A stretch of 64,000 nucleotides of DNA. Origin: Saccharothrix sp. NRRL B-16348. GTDB lineage: Bacteria; Actinomycetota; Actinomycetes; Mycobacteriales; Pseudonocardiaceae. The position numbers were made by a program, and so were the translations under genes. This document shows positions 36,078 through 47,211 of this stretch, piece after piece. Under the pieces are notes generated by a model. That model was not told where the DNA came from, did no database searches, and saw nothing but the letters and a program-made list of their open reading frames with translations. Where the stretch lies: positions 17,030 to 81,029 of the forward strand of contig NZ_LGED01000240.1 of the NCBI RefSeq assembly GCF_001280085.1, written 5' to 3'. The stretch's first letter is position 1, and each line of letters begins with the position of its first letter.

Positions 36078-38012
36078 TCAGCGGAGAGCCGACCGCCGAG
36101 CAGCCACCGCCGTGCACACCGCCGCCACCACACCCAGCCCGCCGCACACCAACGCCGGCCCCAGGTCGGGCGTGTGGCGCAGCAGCACGGACGGCAGGAG
36201 CCACACCGCCACGCCGAGCAGGAAGCCCAGCGGCGCCGCCACGACCACCGCCGCCGTCCCCGCCTGACGCCGCCGCAACGACCGCAGGATCGACTCCAGG
36301 TACGCGAGCGCGAACAGCAGCAGCACCACGCTCCCCGCGCCCATGATGCTGACCATCGGGTGCGTGACCGGCTGGAGGGAGTAGTCGGCGGACTTGCCGC
36401 CGGCCGTCACCGTCGCCACCGCCGCGCCGCCCACGATCCACCGGCTCGCGCCCGGCAGCTCGAACGCCAGCGGTGGCGCGGTCGGAGTGGGGGTGTCGGG
36501 CTGTGTGCCGCCGGCGGCCGTCGGTGGGGTGCCGTCGGTGGGCGGGGAGGCGGGCACGTCGGCCAGCGTGATGCCGGCCGCCGTCACGGTGAGGCGCGCG
36601 GTCGACGGGTCGCCTTGGCCCACGGACACCGGCTTGCTCAGGTCGACGTCGAGGACCGGCAGGGCGCGGTCCGGCACGGCGAAGGGGACGGCGATCATCA
36701 CGGCGGCCGCGAGGGCCGCGGCCAGGGCGAACCACCGGGTGGGCTTCGGGGCGGCCAGCAGTTGTGCGGCGGGCACGAGGGTTTGCGCGCCCAGCCGCAC
36801 GGGGGTCGACGCGGTGTCCACGAAGGTCGCCCGGACGGGGATGTTGAAGGCGTCGTGCGGCGCGGATGGGCCGGTCGCGGGGTGGGTCGGGTGTGCCGAC
36901 TGCGAGTGCGCGGAGTGGGTTGGGTGCGCCGAGTGGGTCGGGTGCGTGGGTTGGGTCGGGTGCGAGGGGTGGGCCAGGTCGGTAGTGCGAGCGGGGTCCG
37001 CGGAGTTGTTGAGGTGCGCGGGATTGGCGGAATGCGCGGGGTCGGCCAGGTCGGCGCGGCCGGCAGGGCCGGTGAGGTGGGCGCGGCCGGCAAGGTCGGT
37101 GAGGTGGGCCGGGCGGGTGGTCGCGGCGGCGACTTGGGGGCTCAGGTGGACCGGGGTGCCGAGGCGCAGCAGCCAGTCCCGGCCGAAGACCTCCGCCGCC
37201 GCGGCCGCCAGGTCCACGGCGAAGGTCTCCGCGTTGCGGTACCGGGCCTGAGGGTCGCGTTCAATCCCCCGCATGATCACTCGGGCGAGTGGATTTGGTA
37301 CCTCGATCAGGGAACGGGGTTGTTGGTAGACGTGACGCTGGATCATCGCCAACGCCCCGCCGCCGCTGTCGAACGGCAGCCTGCCGCTCAGCAGCTCGTA
37401 CAGCACCGTCGCCGCACCGTAGACGTCGGCCGCCGGGCTCAGCGGATTGCCCAACGCCTGCTCCGGCGACAAGTACGCGGGCGTGCCGAGCACCTGCCCG
37501 CCGTGCGTCACGAGCGTCGCCCCCTCGCTCACCACCTGCGAGATCCCGAAATCGGCGACCTTGAGCACCCCACCGGCGGTGAACAACAAATTCTTCGGCT
37601 TCACGTCCAGGTGCAGCACCCCTGCCTCGTGCGCGGCGTGCAGGCCGGCCAGCATCGCCAGGCCGTAAGCACACGACGTCGCCGGGGTGACACCTGAACC
37701 GGTGAACTTCGACCACACCGTGCCACCGTCGAGCTTCTCCATCACCAGCAGGTGCTCGCCGCGGTCCTGGACGTAGTCGTACACGGGCACGATGTGCGGG
37801 TGGTCGAGCCGCGCCAGCAACCGCGCCTCGTGCGCGAACCGGGCGCTCATCCGCTCGTCCGAAGCGAGCACGCCGGGCAGCCGCTTCACCGCCACCGCCC
37901 GCCCCAACGGCCGGTGCACGCCCGCGTACACGACCCCCATCCCGCCGCGCCCGACCTCCGCGCCGAGGTCGTACTGCGGCAGCGCCGCGACGACGTTCGC
38001 CGACACCGTCAC
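36078..38012 (-). CDS. Membrane-bound serine/threonine protein kinase
   Basis: 644 residues. Kinase domain at the N-terminus: GRGGMGVVY glycine loop, VAVKRL lysine, HLDVKPKNLL catalytic loop, VADFGIS, and GTPAYLSPEQA. The residue before the catalytic Asp is Leu, not Arg, so it is a non-RD kinase. A linker of ~130 residues follows, rich in His, Pro, Thr with repeats of the HPTHSA type. Then a span (WFALAAALAAAVMIAVPFAV), an external ~100-residue segment, and three more spans to the end. It starts with GTG overlapping the stop of the upstream surface protein, so both are co-expressed; that protein may be its sensor partner (inference). Confidence 0.9.
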   Translation of the reverse strand: MTVSANVVAALPQYDLGAEVGRGGMGVVYAGVHRPLGRAVAVKRLPGVLASDERMSARFAHEARLLARLDHPHIVPVYDYVQDRGEHLLVMEKLDGGTVWSKFTGSGVTPATSCAYGLAMLAGLHAAHEAGVLHLDVKPKNLLFTAGGVLKVADFGISQVVSEGATLVTHGGQVLGTPAYLSPEQALGNPLSPAADVYGAATVLYELLSGRLPFDSGGGALAMIQRHVYQQPRSLIEVPNPLARVIMRGIERDPQARYRNAETFAVDLAAAAAEVFGRDWLLRLGTPVHLSPQVAAATTRPAHLTDLAGRAHLTGPAGRADLADPAHSANPAHLNNSADPARTTDLAHPSHPTQPTHPTHSAHPTHSAHSQSAHPTHPATGPSAPHDAFNIPVRATFVDTASTPVRLGAQTLVPAAQLLAAPKPTRWFALAAALAAAVMIAVPFAVPDRALPVLDVDLSKPVSVGQGDPSTARLTVTAAGITLADVPASPPTDGTPPTAAGGTQPDTPTPTAPPLAFELPGASRWIVGGAAVATVTAGGKSADYSLQPVTHPMVSIMGAGSVVLLLFALAYLESILRSLRRRQAGTAAVVVAAPLGFLLGVAVWLLPSVLLRHTPDLGPALVCGGLGVVAAVCTAVAARRSALR

Positions 38013-38818
38013 GCCACACCGCCCGGCAACGGCCGCGTGATGCGCTGCGTGGCCTCCGGGTCGACCGGAGAAGAACCCGGGGGCAGGTGCGAGTCGTCCG
38101 CGTCCGGGTGCGGTGTCAGGTAGCCGAGGACGAACGCGACCGCCGCGGCCCCCACCACGAACGGGATCTCCGCGGCCGGCGACGGCGCCACGACCCGCAG
38201 CACGGACAGCGAGATCACCGCGACGAGCCCGGTGCCGACGCCGGCGGGCAGGAACCGCATCGCCCGCTGCCACCGGTTCGCGGGCAGCCGCCGCCGGGCC
38301 AGCGCGACCAGCGCGCCCGCCCACGCCAGCAGCGTCAACCCGAACACGGCCAGCCCGAACACCCCGTAGACCGACCACATCGAACCGCGCACGTCACCGG
38401 TCATGCCGATCGACGCGACCACGTCGCGGTTGGTGTCGAGCACTTCCAGCTCGGTCGGCAGCAGGCCGGTCGCCTGGGCGCCGAGCTGACCGAGGTCCAG
38501 CACGAACCCGCGCGTGACGCTTTCCTTGGCAGGCACGTCGAACGGCACGGTCGTGTCGTAGGAGAAGAACGTCAACGCGAGCGCCGTGCCGGACAGCCGG
38601 ATCGTCTTGATGTGCCGCACCGTGTCCGTTCCGTTGTGGACGGTCACGGAGATGAGGGAGGAGCCGGACGGGTCGAGCAGCAACTCGTCCTCGCCGACCG
38701 GGGTGCCGTCCACCGTGGCGTCGATGGTGACCGTGTCCCCGGCGGCGTGGGCCGGGCCGACGCCGAGGAAGATCCCGCACAGGAGCAGTAAACCGACGCT
38801 GCTCATAATGCGTCTCAC
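38009..38818 (-). CDS. Exported membrane protein with Ig-like domain, upstream of the kinase
   Basis: 269 residues. A signal peptide (GLLLLCGIFLGVGPAHA, cut after AHA) is followed by a ~120-residue beta-rich outer domain (SLISVTVHNGTDTVRHIKTIRLSGTAL), a membrane span (VYGVFGLAVFGLTLLAWAGALVALA), a short loop, two more spans and a polar tail. No known family. The stop overlaps the kinase start. ATG 38818 or ATG 38806 could start it. The gene is divergent from a second Ig-like surface protein. Together with the kinase it could sense a surface signal; that is inferred only from position. Confidence 0.75.
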   Translation of the reverse strand: MRRIMSSVGLLLLCGIFLGVGPAHAAGDTVTIDATVDGTPVGEDELLLDPSGSSLISVTVHNGTDTVRHIKTIRLSGTALALTFFSYDTTVPFDVPAKESVTRGFVLDLGQLGAQATGLLPTELEVLDTNRDVVASIGMTGDVRGSMWSVYGVFGLAVFGLTLLAWAGALVALARRRLPANRWQRAMRFLPAGVGTGLVAVISLSVLRVVAPSPAAEIPFVVGAAAVAFVLGYLTPHPDADDSHLPPGSSPVDPEATQRITRPLPGGVA

Positions 38819-38862
38819 AAGGGCACCTCATCGGGGGGTAGCGGACTGGTCCGGGAGTCGGC

Positions 38863-39771
38863 ATGCGATCGGCAGGAACACTAGCTTTACTCGGTGCCTT
38901 GGCATATGGCGTTACGGCGCTTGTGGCGGCACCGGTATCGGCGCAGCCGCAGGGCGTCGCGACGGCGAGCCCGGAGGCCGGTCCGGCGGGCAGCACGTTC
39001 ACGCTGAGCTGGACCGGCGTGTACCTCGACCCGGACTGCTCGGACTACACCGTGCTGATCCTGTGGGACGGCGGGCGGGTGATCGGCGGCGGCCGGCACG
39101 CGGGTCGCGGCACGGGTTCGGGCACGGCGACCGTGCCGCCGGACGCGGGTGTCGGCGTGCACCGGGTCACGGCACGCCCGCAGTGCGCGGCCACGTCGAA
39201 CCCGACGGACAACTTCACCGTGACGGCGAGGCCGACCACCACCACCGCGCCGCCGGTCACGACGACGACCGCTCCCCCGGTGACCACGACGACCACCACG
39301 CGGCGTCCGACGACCACCACGACCCCGCCGACCACGACCACCACCACGACGACGACCACGACGGGCAGCTCCGCGCCGACCACGACCGTCACCACGATCC
39401 CGCTCGACGGTGACGGGGCGCTCACGCTGGACAAGGACAACATCCAGCCGGGTGACCCGTTGACCGCCACCGGCACGGGCTGTGACCCGGGTTCGGCGGT
39501 GCGGCTCAGTTCGCTGGGCGAGGCCGTCGGCTCGGCGAAGGCGGACAACTCGGGCACGTTCAGCACCAGGGTCGAGTTCACCACGATCCAGCCGGGCCGC
39601 CACGTGATCCGCGCCGACTGCGGTGTAGTGCTGGTCGGCAGCGTGGACGTGGCGTTGACCAGTTCGACGGGCGGCACGACGTCCACCCTGGTGATCCTGG
39701 TGTTCTTCCTGCTGGTGGGCGCGATCATGGTCCGCCGCCAGTTCACCGGCCTGTTCACCAAGCGGGGCTGA
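38863..39771 (+). CDS. Thr-rich surface protein with C-terminal anchor
   Basis: 302 residues. Signal peptide (LLGALAYGVTALVAAPVSA), a first Ig-like domain (about 30-115), a ~50-residue linker almost all Thr with Pro (TTTTAPPVTTTTAPP-type repeats), a second Ig-like domain (DNIQPGDPLTATGTGCDPGS), and a final membrane span (LVILVFFLLVGAIMV) with a basic end. The Thr stretch is probably glycosylated, as in other actinobacterial surface proteins. No enzyme motif. It is divergent from the neighbouring Ig-like membrane protein; function unknown. Confidence 0.8.
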   Translation: MRSAGTLALLGALAYGVTALVAAPVSAQPQGVATASPEAGPAGSTFTLSWTGVYLDPDCSDYTVLILWDGGRVIGGGRHAGRGTGSGTATVPPDAGVGVHRVTARPQCAATSNPTDNFTVTARPTTTTAPPVTTTTAPPVTTTTTTRRPTTTTTPPTTTTTTTTTTTGSSAPTTTVTTIPLDGDGALTLDKDNIQPGDPLTATGTGCDPGSAVRLSSLGEAVGSAKADNSGTFSTRVEFTTIQPGRHVIRADCGVVLVGSVDVALTSSTGGTTSTLVILVFFLLVGAIMVRRQFTGLFTKRG

Positions 39772-39780
39772 GCGCACCGT

Positions 39781-39830
39781 GAACGACGACGGCCCCCGCG
39801 GGAAGTCCCGCCGGGGCCGTCGTGTCGTTC
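39781..39830. terminator. Bidirectional hairpin terminator
   Basis: GAACGAC...GGCCCC (39781-39796) pairs with GGGGCC...GTCGTTC (39813-39830) around an inner GCGGG/CCCGC stem. It lies between the convergent Thr-rich gene and rbpA. Confidence 0.8.
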
Positions 39831-39844
39831 TCGCCTGAGCCTGA

Positions 39845-40189
39845 CTAGGGCTCTTCGCGCTGCTTGCGCAGCTTGGTGAGCGCCTCTTCGAGGATCGCCT
39901 CACCGTCCGCGTCGGAGCGCCGCTCCTTCACGTACGCCAGGTGCGTCTTGTACGGCTCGTTGCGCGGCGGAGCAGGAGGTGCCTGCTCGTCGCGCCCGGC
40001 CGGCAGACCGCACCGGGGGCAGTCCCAGTTCTCCGGGATCTCGGCTTCGACCGCGAACGACGGCCGAGACTCGTGCGCGTTCGCGCACCAGTACGACACC
40101 CGACGTCGGGGCGCGGACTCGCCGCGCTCCGATTCGCCCATCGGGCCTGCGCCGACGCGGGTACCGCGAATCGCGTTACCACCAGCCAT
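39845..40189 (-). CDS. rbpA: RNA polymerase-binding protein RbpA
   Basis: 114 residues closely following the Streptomyces form: MAGGNAIRGTRVGAGPMGE, then WCANAHESRPSFA and the zinc-type pair WDCPRCGLPAG, then EPYKTHLAYVKERRSDADGEAILEEALTKLR, the sigma-interaction domain. RbpA stabilises the open complex of RNA polymerase with the main sigma factor. The second zinc-side cysteine/histidine set is kept, unlike in M. tuberculosis. Lies after secG, as in most actinomycetes. Confidence 0.97.
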   Translation of the reverse strand: MAGGNAIRGTRVGAGPMGESERGESAPRRRVSYWCANAHESRPSFAVEAEIPENWDCPRCGLPAGRDEQAPPAPPRNEPYKTHLAYVKERRSDADGEAILEEALTKLRKQREEP

Positions 40190-40263
40190 CGACCCTCACA
40201 CCCCCACCACGTGGTTTCCCTGTGTCCGCGTCGGCCGACGCCGTCGGCGCCCGCCGACCTGTG

Positions 40264-40497
40264 TCAGTTGACCTTCATCAGCAGCCCGATGCCCACGATG
40301 GCGATGACCCAGACCGAGCCGACGAACAACGTCAGCCGGTCGAGGTTCTTCTCGACCACGCTGGAACCGGACAGGCTCGACTGCATGCCGCCGCCGAACA
40401 ACGAGGACAGACCGCCGCCACGCCCGCGGTGCAGCAGCACGAGCAGGATCAGCAGCACGCTGGAGACGAGCAACAGGATCTGAAGGAACAGGATCAT
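40264..40497 (-). CDS. secG: Preprotein translocase subunit SecG
   Basis: 77 residues, two membrane spans (LQILLLVSSVLLILLVLLH and LTLFVGSVWVIAIVGIGLLM) separated by the SecG loop GRGGGLSSLFGGGMQ. It is the small subunit of the SecYEG channel. Located directly after tpiA, the usual actinobacterial order. Shine-Dalgarno GAGGAAGAA just upstream of ATG 40497. Confidence 0.95.
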   Translation of the reverse strand: MILFLQILLLVSSVLLILLVLLHRGRGGGLSSLFGGGMQSSLSGSSVVEKNLDRLTLFVGSVWVIAIVGIGLLMKVN

Positions 40498-40587
40498 TTC
40501 TTCCTCGCTGTCAGGCAGGTGACGCCACAGAGTACCCGGTCGACTGCCGACCGTGGACCACCGCGGGTGGAGTGCGTGTCAATCACA

Positions 40588-41375
<788 letters not shown>

Positions 41376-41376
<1 letters not shown>

Positions 41377-42539
41377 CACGCCTCCAACACAGACACGCCG
41401 GGCAGTTCCTTGCCCTCGAGGTACTCCAGGGACGCCCCACCACCGGTGGAGATGTGCGAGAACCCGTCTTCGGGCAGGCCGAGGGCGCGCACGGCCGCGG
41501 CCGAGTCGCCGCCGCCGACCACGGTGAACGCGTCGCTCTTCACCAGCGCCTCGGCGACCGCACGCGTGCCGCCGGAGAAGGCCTCGAACTCGAACACGCC
41601 CATCGGGCCGTTCCAGAACACGGTCTTCGCGTCGGCGAGCTTGGACGCGAACAGCTCGCGCGTGGCCGGGCCGATGTCCAGGCCCTGCCGGTCGGCGGGG
41701 ATGGCGTCGGTGGCCACGACCTCGAACTTCGCGTCGGGCGCGAAGTCGTCGGCGGCGAGCACGTCGACCGGGAGCACCAGCTCCACGCCGCGCTCCTCGG
41801 CTTCGGCGAGGAAGCCGCGGACCTGGTCGAGCTGGTCGGCCTGGAGCAGCGAGCCGCCGACCTCGTGGCCCTGGGCCTTGAGGAAGGTGTAGGCCATGCC
41901 GCCGCCGATGAGGAGCCGGTCGACCTTGCCGAGCAGGTTCTTGATGACGCCGAGCTTGTCGGATACCTTCGCGCCGCCGAGCACCACGACGTACGGGCGC
42001 TGGAGGTCGTCGGTGAGCTTGCGCAGCACCTCGACCTCGGCCAGCACGAGGCCGCCCGCGTAGTGCGGGAGCTTCTGAGCCACGTCGTAGACCGACGCCT
42101 GCTTGCGGTGCACGACGCCGAAGCCGTCGGAGACGAACGCGTCGGCCTTGGCGGCCAGCTCGTCGGCGAGGGCGGCGCGCTCGGCGTCGTCCTTGCTGGT
42201 CTCGCGGGCGTCGAAGCGGATGTTCTCCAGCAGCACGACGGTGCCGTCGCCGGCGGCCTCGGTGCCGAGCTCGACCGCCTGGCCGAGCAGCTCACCGAGC
42301 CGGACGGCGACGGGCGCGAGGGAGAACTTGGGGTCGGGCTCGCCCTTGGGGCGGCCCAGGTGCGCGGCGACCAGGACGCGGGCGCCCGCGTCCACGAGCG
42401 CCTTGATCGTCGGCACCGACGCGCGGACGCGGCCGTCGTCGGTGATCCGGTCGCCGTCGAGGGGGACGTTCAGGTCGGCGCGCACCAGGACGCGCCGACC
42501 CGAGACACCCTCGCTGAGCAGATCGTCGAGAGTCTTCAC
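41376..42539 (-). CDS. pgk: Phosphoglycerate kinase
   Basis: 387 residues. [14 protein letters not shown] at the start, the AAHLGRPKG substrate loop, [26 protein letters not shown] and the nucleotide-loop GGGDSAAAV near the end. It makes ATP from 1,3-bisphosphoglycerate. GTG start 22 bp after gap. Full length. Confidence 0.97.
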
Positions 42540-42561
42540 AGCGAGTGATCCGTCTCTTCGC

Positions 42562-43641
<1,080 letters not shown>

Positions 43642-43643
43642 TC

Positions 43644-43649
43644 AGCCTA
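43644..43649 (-). promoter_or_regulatory. Possible gap operon -10 box
   Basis: TAGGCT on the minus strand, ~78 bp before the gap GTG, giving a leader of about 70 nt that contains the GAGGAGA ribosome site. No convincing -35. Confidence 0.35.
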
Positions 43650-43726
43650 GCCTCCGGCCTGCGTCCCTGGTCACGTGGACCACCAGGATCTCTTTATCGA
43701 ACAAGAAAATCCAGCTTGACCGGCTT

Positions 43727-43742
43727 GTTACCTCTGGGTAAC
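43727..43742. promoter_or_regulatory. Operator-like inverted repeat upstream of gap
   Basis: GTTACC-TCTG-GGTAAC, a perfect 6-bp inverted repeat about 160 bp before the gap start, in an AT-richer patch. Could bind a regulator; no partner known. Confidence 0.35.
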
Positions 43743-43874
43743 TCGGTCACCGACGCTTCGTGACCCCGGAGTGCGGCTTCGCCGTGCCTCGGCGCCGGGC
43801 TCGCCGACCCCCAGCCTATGACGCTCGGTGCTCGCGTGCAGGGTGCGCGCTGCGTGACGGAGGGTGGGCGTTCC

Positions 43875-43978
43875 GAGCGTTGAATTCAGGGGTCCTGAAC
43901 GTAGGACTCTCGCGTTCTGAACGTAGGACTCGCGCGACGCGAACGTGGGACACGCGCGTTCTGAGCGTGGGACACGCG
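43875..43978 (+). repeat. 22-bp repeat element C: leader plus four units
   Basis: Leader GAGCGTTGAATTCAGG (43875-43890) and four exact 22-bp units at 43891, 43913, 43935 and 43957. Units 3 and 4 have GTGGGAC instead of GTAGGAC. Unlike the other four arrays it does not abut a stop codon: it ends 88 bp before the acyltransferase start. It is in the same orientation as element D on the other side of that gene. Confidence 0.9.
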
Positions 43979-44066
43979 CGGGAGTGGGGCTGGACGGGCT
44001 AACGCCACCGTCACTCGAACGAGTTAAGCTGCGCCGCTTTTCTCCTGCGACGAGTGGCGGTGGGCA

Positions 44067-46127
44067 GTGGCGCTGGTGATCGACGAACCGCCTCTCTCGG
44101 CGGCCCGTGCCGCCGGTCGCCCCGCGGTCCGGGCCGACATCCAGGGCTTGCGCGCGCTGGCCGTCGGCCTGGTGGTCTGCTACCACCTGCGCCCCGAGTG
44201 GCTGCCCGGCGGGTTCGTCGGCGTCGACGTCTTCTTCGTGCTGTCGGGCTTCCTGATCATCGGCACGCTCACCGGCGAGCTGCGGCGCACCGGGCGGGTC
44301 GGGCTGCTCGACTTCTACGCGCGGCGGATCCGCAGGCTGCTGCCCGCCGCCACCGCCGTGCTGCTGGGCGTCACGGCGGCGGTGTTCGCGGTGCTGCCCG
44401 AGTCGCGCTGGCCGAACGTGCTGCGGGAGGTCGTGCTCTCCGCGGTCAACGGGCAGAACTGGCTGCTGGCCGTGCTGTCGAACGACTACGGGCACGCGAC
44501 CGCAGGCGCGTCACCGGTGCAGCACTTCTGGTCGTTGGCCGTCGAGGAGCAGTTCTACCTGGTCATCCCGCTGGTCCTGCTGGCCGCGGCCGTCCTGGCG
44601 GCACGGCGGGGCGGCGGGCCGGTGCGGTACGCGGCGGTCGCGGTCGGCGTGGTCACGGTCGCGTCGTTCGCGTTCTCGGTCTGGTACACGCCGGTCGACC
44701 CGGGCGCGGCGTACTTCGTCACGCCGACCCGGATGTGGGAGCTCGGGATCGGCGGCCTGGCCGCGATGGCGCTGCACCGGCTGCGGCTCGGCGCGGTGCC
44801 ACGCCTGCTGCTGGGTTGGGGTGGTCTGGCCGCGGTGCTGGCGAGCGCGTTCTGGTTCTCCACCGCCATGGCGTTCCCGGGCTGGATCGCGGCGCTGCCG
44901 ACGGTCGGCACCGTCGCGGTGCTGGTCGCCCAGGACGGCTCGCTGGCCCGAGTGCTCGGCGTGCGACCGCTGACGTACGTCGGCGACATCTCGTACAGCC
45001 TGTACCTGTGGCACTGGCCGGTGATCGTGTTCACGCTGGAGCTGACCGGGCGGGAGTCGCTGGAGGGTCACGAGGCGGTGGCCGCCGCCGTGAGCTTGGT
45101 GCTGGCGGTGCTGTCGAAGCACTTCGTCGAGGACCCGTTCCGGCGGCGTGGGCACGGCCGCAAGAGCGTGACGTACGGGATCGGTGCGGCGATGGTCGCG
45201 GTGACCGTGGCGGTCTCGTCAGGTGGCTGGGCGTCGGCCGAGTCGACGCTGGCCGCGTTGCGCGGCAGGTCCGTGATCGACGCCGACCACCCCGGCGCGC
45301 TGGCCCTCGACCCGACCCGGCCGCTGCGCGCGCCGACCGACGTCCCGCTCGCGCCCGCGCCGGCCGTGGCCGGGGAGGACTGGCCCCACGACGACTGCGC
45401 CACCCGTGACCTGGGCGACGGGCTCAAGTCGTGCGTGCTCGGCAAGTCCACGGCGGCCAAGACCATGGTCGTCGTCGGCGACTCGCACGCCGCGCAGTTC
45501 AGCACCGCCCTGGCCGAGTTCGCGCGTCGTGACGGCGGCGACCAGTGGCAGGTGCACCTGCTGGTGCGCAACGGCTGCCCGTTCTCGACCGTGCCGCCGT
45601 CGGAAGCGGGCACGCCGCTGAACGCGTGCGCCGAGGAGAACCTGAAGAAGCTAGACCACATCCGCGACCTGGCGCCCGACCTCGTGATCACCGCCGCCAT
45701 GTCGCCGGAGTCCTACCTCAAGGACCTGAAGTGGACGTGGGAGTCGACGGCCCGCATGGTCGACGGCTACCGGACCGTGCTCGCCGCGCTGTCCGACGCC
45801 GCCATCCCGGTCGCCGTGATCCGCGAGCTGCCCCGGCCGGGCCGCCCGGTGGTGCCGTGCCTGGAGCGCAACCCGGACGACCCGGCCGGCTGCGACACGC
45901 CCCGCGCGCAGGCCGTCGGCTCGGCGACCGACCCGCTGGCCGCCGCCGCGACCGGGCTGGCGGGCGTGCGGCTGGTCGACCTGACCGACTGGATCTGCCG
46001 CGCCGACACCTGCCCGGCCGTGGTCGGCAACGTGGTCGTCTACCGCGACAACCACCTCACCGACACCTACGTGAGGTCCCTGGCCGACCCGCTCGTCGCC
46101 GCCCTGGGCCTGCGTCCTGAGCGTTGA
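44067..46127 (+). CDS. Membrane O-acyltransferase with SGNH domain (OafA type)
   Basis: 686 residues. The first ~360 form the acyltransferase-3 membrane domain with ten or so spans: DIQGLRALAVGLVVCYHLRPEW (catalytic His), GGFVGVDVFFVLSGFLI, FYARRIRRLLPAA, and FWSLAVEEQFYLV. The C-terminal ~270 residues are an extracytoplasmic SGNH hydrolase-like domain with VVVGDSHAAQF (Ser block) and DNHLTDTYV (Asp-x-x-His block). Such proteins acetylate or otherwise acylate cell-surface sugars. GTG start; the last codons lie inside the leader of repeat element D. It runs opposite to its neighbours and is bracketed by two direct 22-bp arrays, so it looks like an inserted cassette. Confidence 0.93.
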   Translation: MALVIDEPPLSAARAAGRPAVRADIQGLRALAVGLVVCYHLRPEWLPGGFVGVDVFFVLSGFLIIGTLTGELRRTGRVGLLDFYARRIRRLLPAATAVLLGVTAAVFAVLPESRWPNVLREVVLSAVNGQNWLLAVLSNDYGHATAGASPVQHFWSLAVEEQFYLVIPLVLLAAAVLAARRGGGPVRYAAVAVGVVTVASFAFSVWYTPVDPGAAYFVTPTRMWELGIGGLAAMALHRLRLGAVPRLLLGWGGLAAVLASAFWFSTAMAFPGWIAALPTVGTVAVLVAQDGSLARVLGVRPLTYVGDISYSLYLWHWPVIVFTLELTGRESLEGHEAVAAAVSLVLAVLSKHFVEDPFRRRGHGRKSVTYGIGAAMVAVTVAVSSGGWASAESTLAALRGRSVIDADHPGALALDPTRPLRAPTDVPLAPAPAVAGEDWPHDDCATRDLGDGLKSCVLGKSTAAKTMVVVGDSHAAQFSTALAEFARRDGGDQWQVHLLVRNGCPFSTVPPSEAGTPLNACAEENLKKLDHIRDLAPDLVITAAMSPESYLKDLKWTWESTARMVDGYRTVLAALSDAAIPVAVIRELPRPGRPVVPCLERNPDDPAGCDTPRAQAVGSATDPLAAAATGLAGVRLVDLTDWICRADTCPAVVGNVVVYRDNHLTDTYVRSLADPLVAALGLRPER

Positions 46128-46224
46128 ACTCAGGTGTTCCGAACGTAGGACACGCGCGACGCGAACGTAGGACACGCGTGTTCTGAACGTAGGACTCTCG
46201 CGTGGTGGAGGTAGGACTCTCGGG
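46119..46224 (+). repeat. 22-bp repeat element D: leader plus four units
   Basis: Leader GAGCGTTGAACTCAGG (46119-46134) overlaps the acyltransferase stop codon; units at 46135, 46157, 46179 and 46201, then GG and the complement of the whiA stop codon. Units 3 and 4 have ACTC. The two-base GG spacer before the minus-strand stop is the same as in element B. Confidence 0.9.
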
Positions 46225-47211
46225 TCAGACTTCGGCGTCGAGCATGTCGGCGGTCACGGCGGACTCGGTGTCGGGCATGCCCAGCTCCTTCGCCCGCTTG
46301 TCGGCCATCGCCAGGAGTCTGCGGATGCGGCCCGCGACGGCGTCCTTGGTCATCTGCGGGTCGGACAGCTGGCCCAGCTCCTCCAGAGACGCCTGGCGGT
46401 GGGCCAGGCGCAGGGCGCCCGCGGCGGCCAGGTGGTCGGGCGCCTCGGCGCCCAGGATCTCCAGCGCGCGCTGGACGCGAGCGGCGGCGGCCACGGCGGC
46501 ACGGGCCGAGCGGCGCAGGTTCGCGTCGTCGAAGTTCGCCAGGCGGTTCGCCGTCGCACGCACCTCGCGGCGCATCCGGCGCTCCTCCCACGCCAGCACG
46601 CTGTCGTGCGCGCCGAGCCTGGTCAGCATCGCGCCGATCGCGTCGCCATCCCTTATCACCACCCGCTCCGCGCCGCGCACCTCGCGCGACTTCGAGCCGA
46701 TGCCCATCCGCCGCGCCGCGCCGACCAGCGCCAACGCCGCCTCCGGCCCGGGGCAGGTCACCTCCATCGACGACGACCGGCCCGGCTCGGTCAGCGAGCC
46801 GTGCGCCAGGAACGCGCCGCGCCACGCCGCCTCCGCGTCGCACACACCGCCCGACACGACCGGCGCGGGCAGGCCGCGCACCGGGCGTCCCCGCGGGTCC
46901 AGCAGTCCCGTCTGCCTGGCCAGGCCCTCGCCGTCCTTCACCACCCGCACCACGAACCGGGTGCCCTTGCGCAGCCCGCTGGACGTGATGGTGAACACGT
47001 CCGACTGGTGCCCGTACAGCTCGTGGATCTCGCGGCGCAGCCGACGCGCCGTCGAACCCAGGTCCAGCTCCGCCTCGACGACCACCCGGCCGCCCACGAT
47101 GTGCAGGCCGCCCGCGAACCTCAGCAACGAGGCGACCTCCGCGCGGCGGCAGCAGGTCTTGGAGACGGCCAGCCTGCTCAGCTCGTCCTTCACCGCCGAC
47201 GTCATCGCCAC
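46225..47211 (-). CDS. whiA: Sporulation/cell-division regulator WhiA
   Basis: 328 residues matching WhiA closely: [30 protein letters not shown] middle, [66 protein letters not shown], and the C-terminal helix-turn-helix [27 protein letters not shown]-terminal half is the degenerate LAGLIDADG homing-endonuclease fold. WhiA works with WhiB to start septation in sporulating actinomycetes. GTG start (47211), preceding ATG two codons later; it overlaps the yvcK end by 10 bp, forming the usual rapZ-yvcK-whiA operon. Confidence 0.97.
   Translation of the reverse strand: MAMTSAVKDELSRLAVSKTCCRRAEVASLLRFAGGLHIVGGRVVVEAELDLGSTARRLRREIHELYGHQSDVFTITSSGLRKGTRFVVRVVKDGEGLARQTGLLDPRGRPVRGLPAPVVSGGVCDAEAAWRGAFLAHGSLTEPGRSSSMEVTCPGPEAALALVGAARRMGIGSKSREVRGAERVVIRDGDAIGAMLTRLGAHDSVLAWEERRMRREVRATANRLANFDDANLRRSARAAVAAAARVQRALEILGAEAPDHLAAAGALRLAHRQASLEELGQLSDPQMTKDAVAGRIRRLLAMADKRAKELGMPDTESAVTADMLDAEV

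Noticed and set aside
39230..39380. Thr-rich stretch as a sequencing artefact or microsatellite
   Set aside because: Codon use mixes ACC and ACG with Pro codons and the frame is kept with sensible domains on both sides, as in real surface linkers.
46135..46224. Peptides read through the arrays (for example RVLRSE and SYVRNT strings) as a coding sequence
   Set aside because: The 22-bp period breaks any fixed frame, and the similar peptides arise only because the DNA repeats; no ribosome site precedes them.
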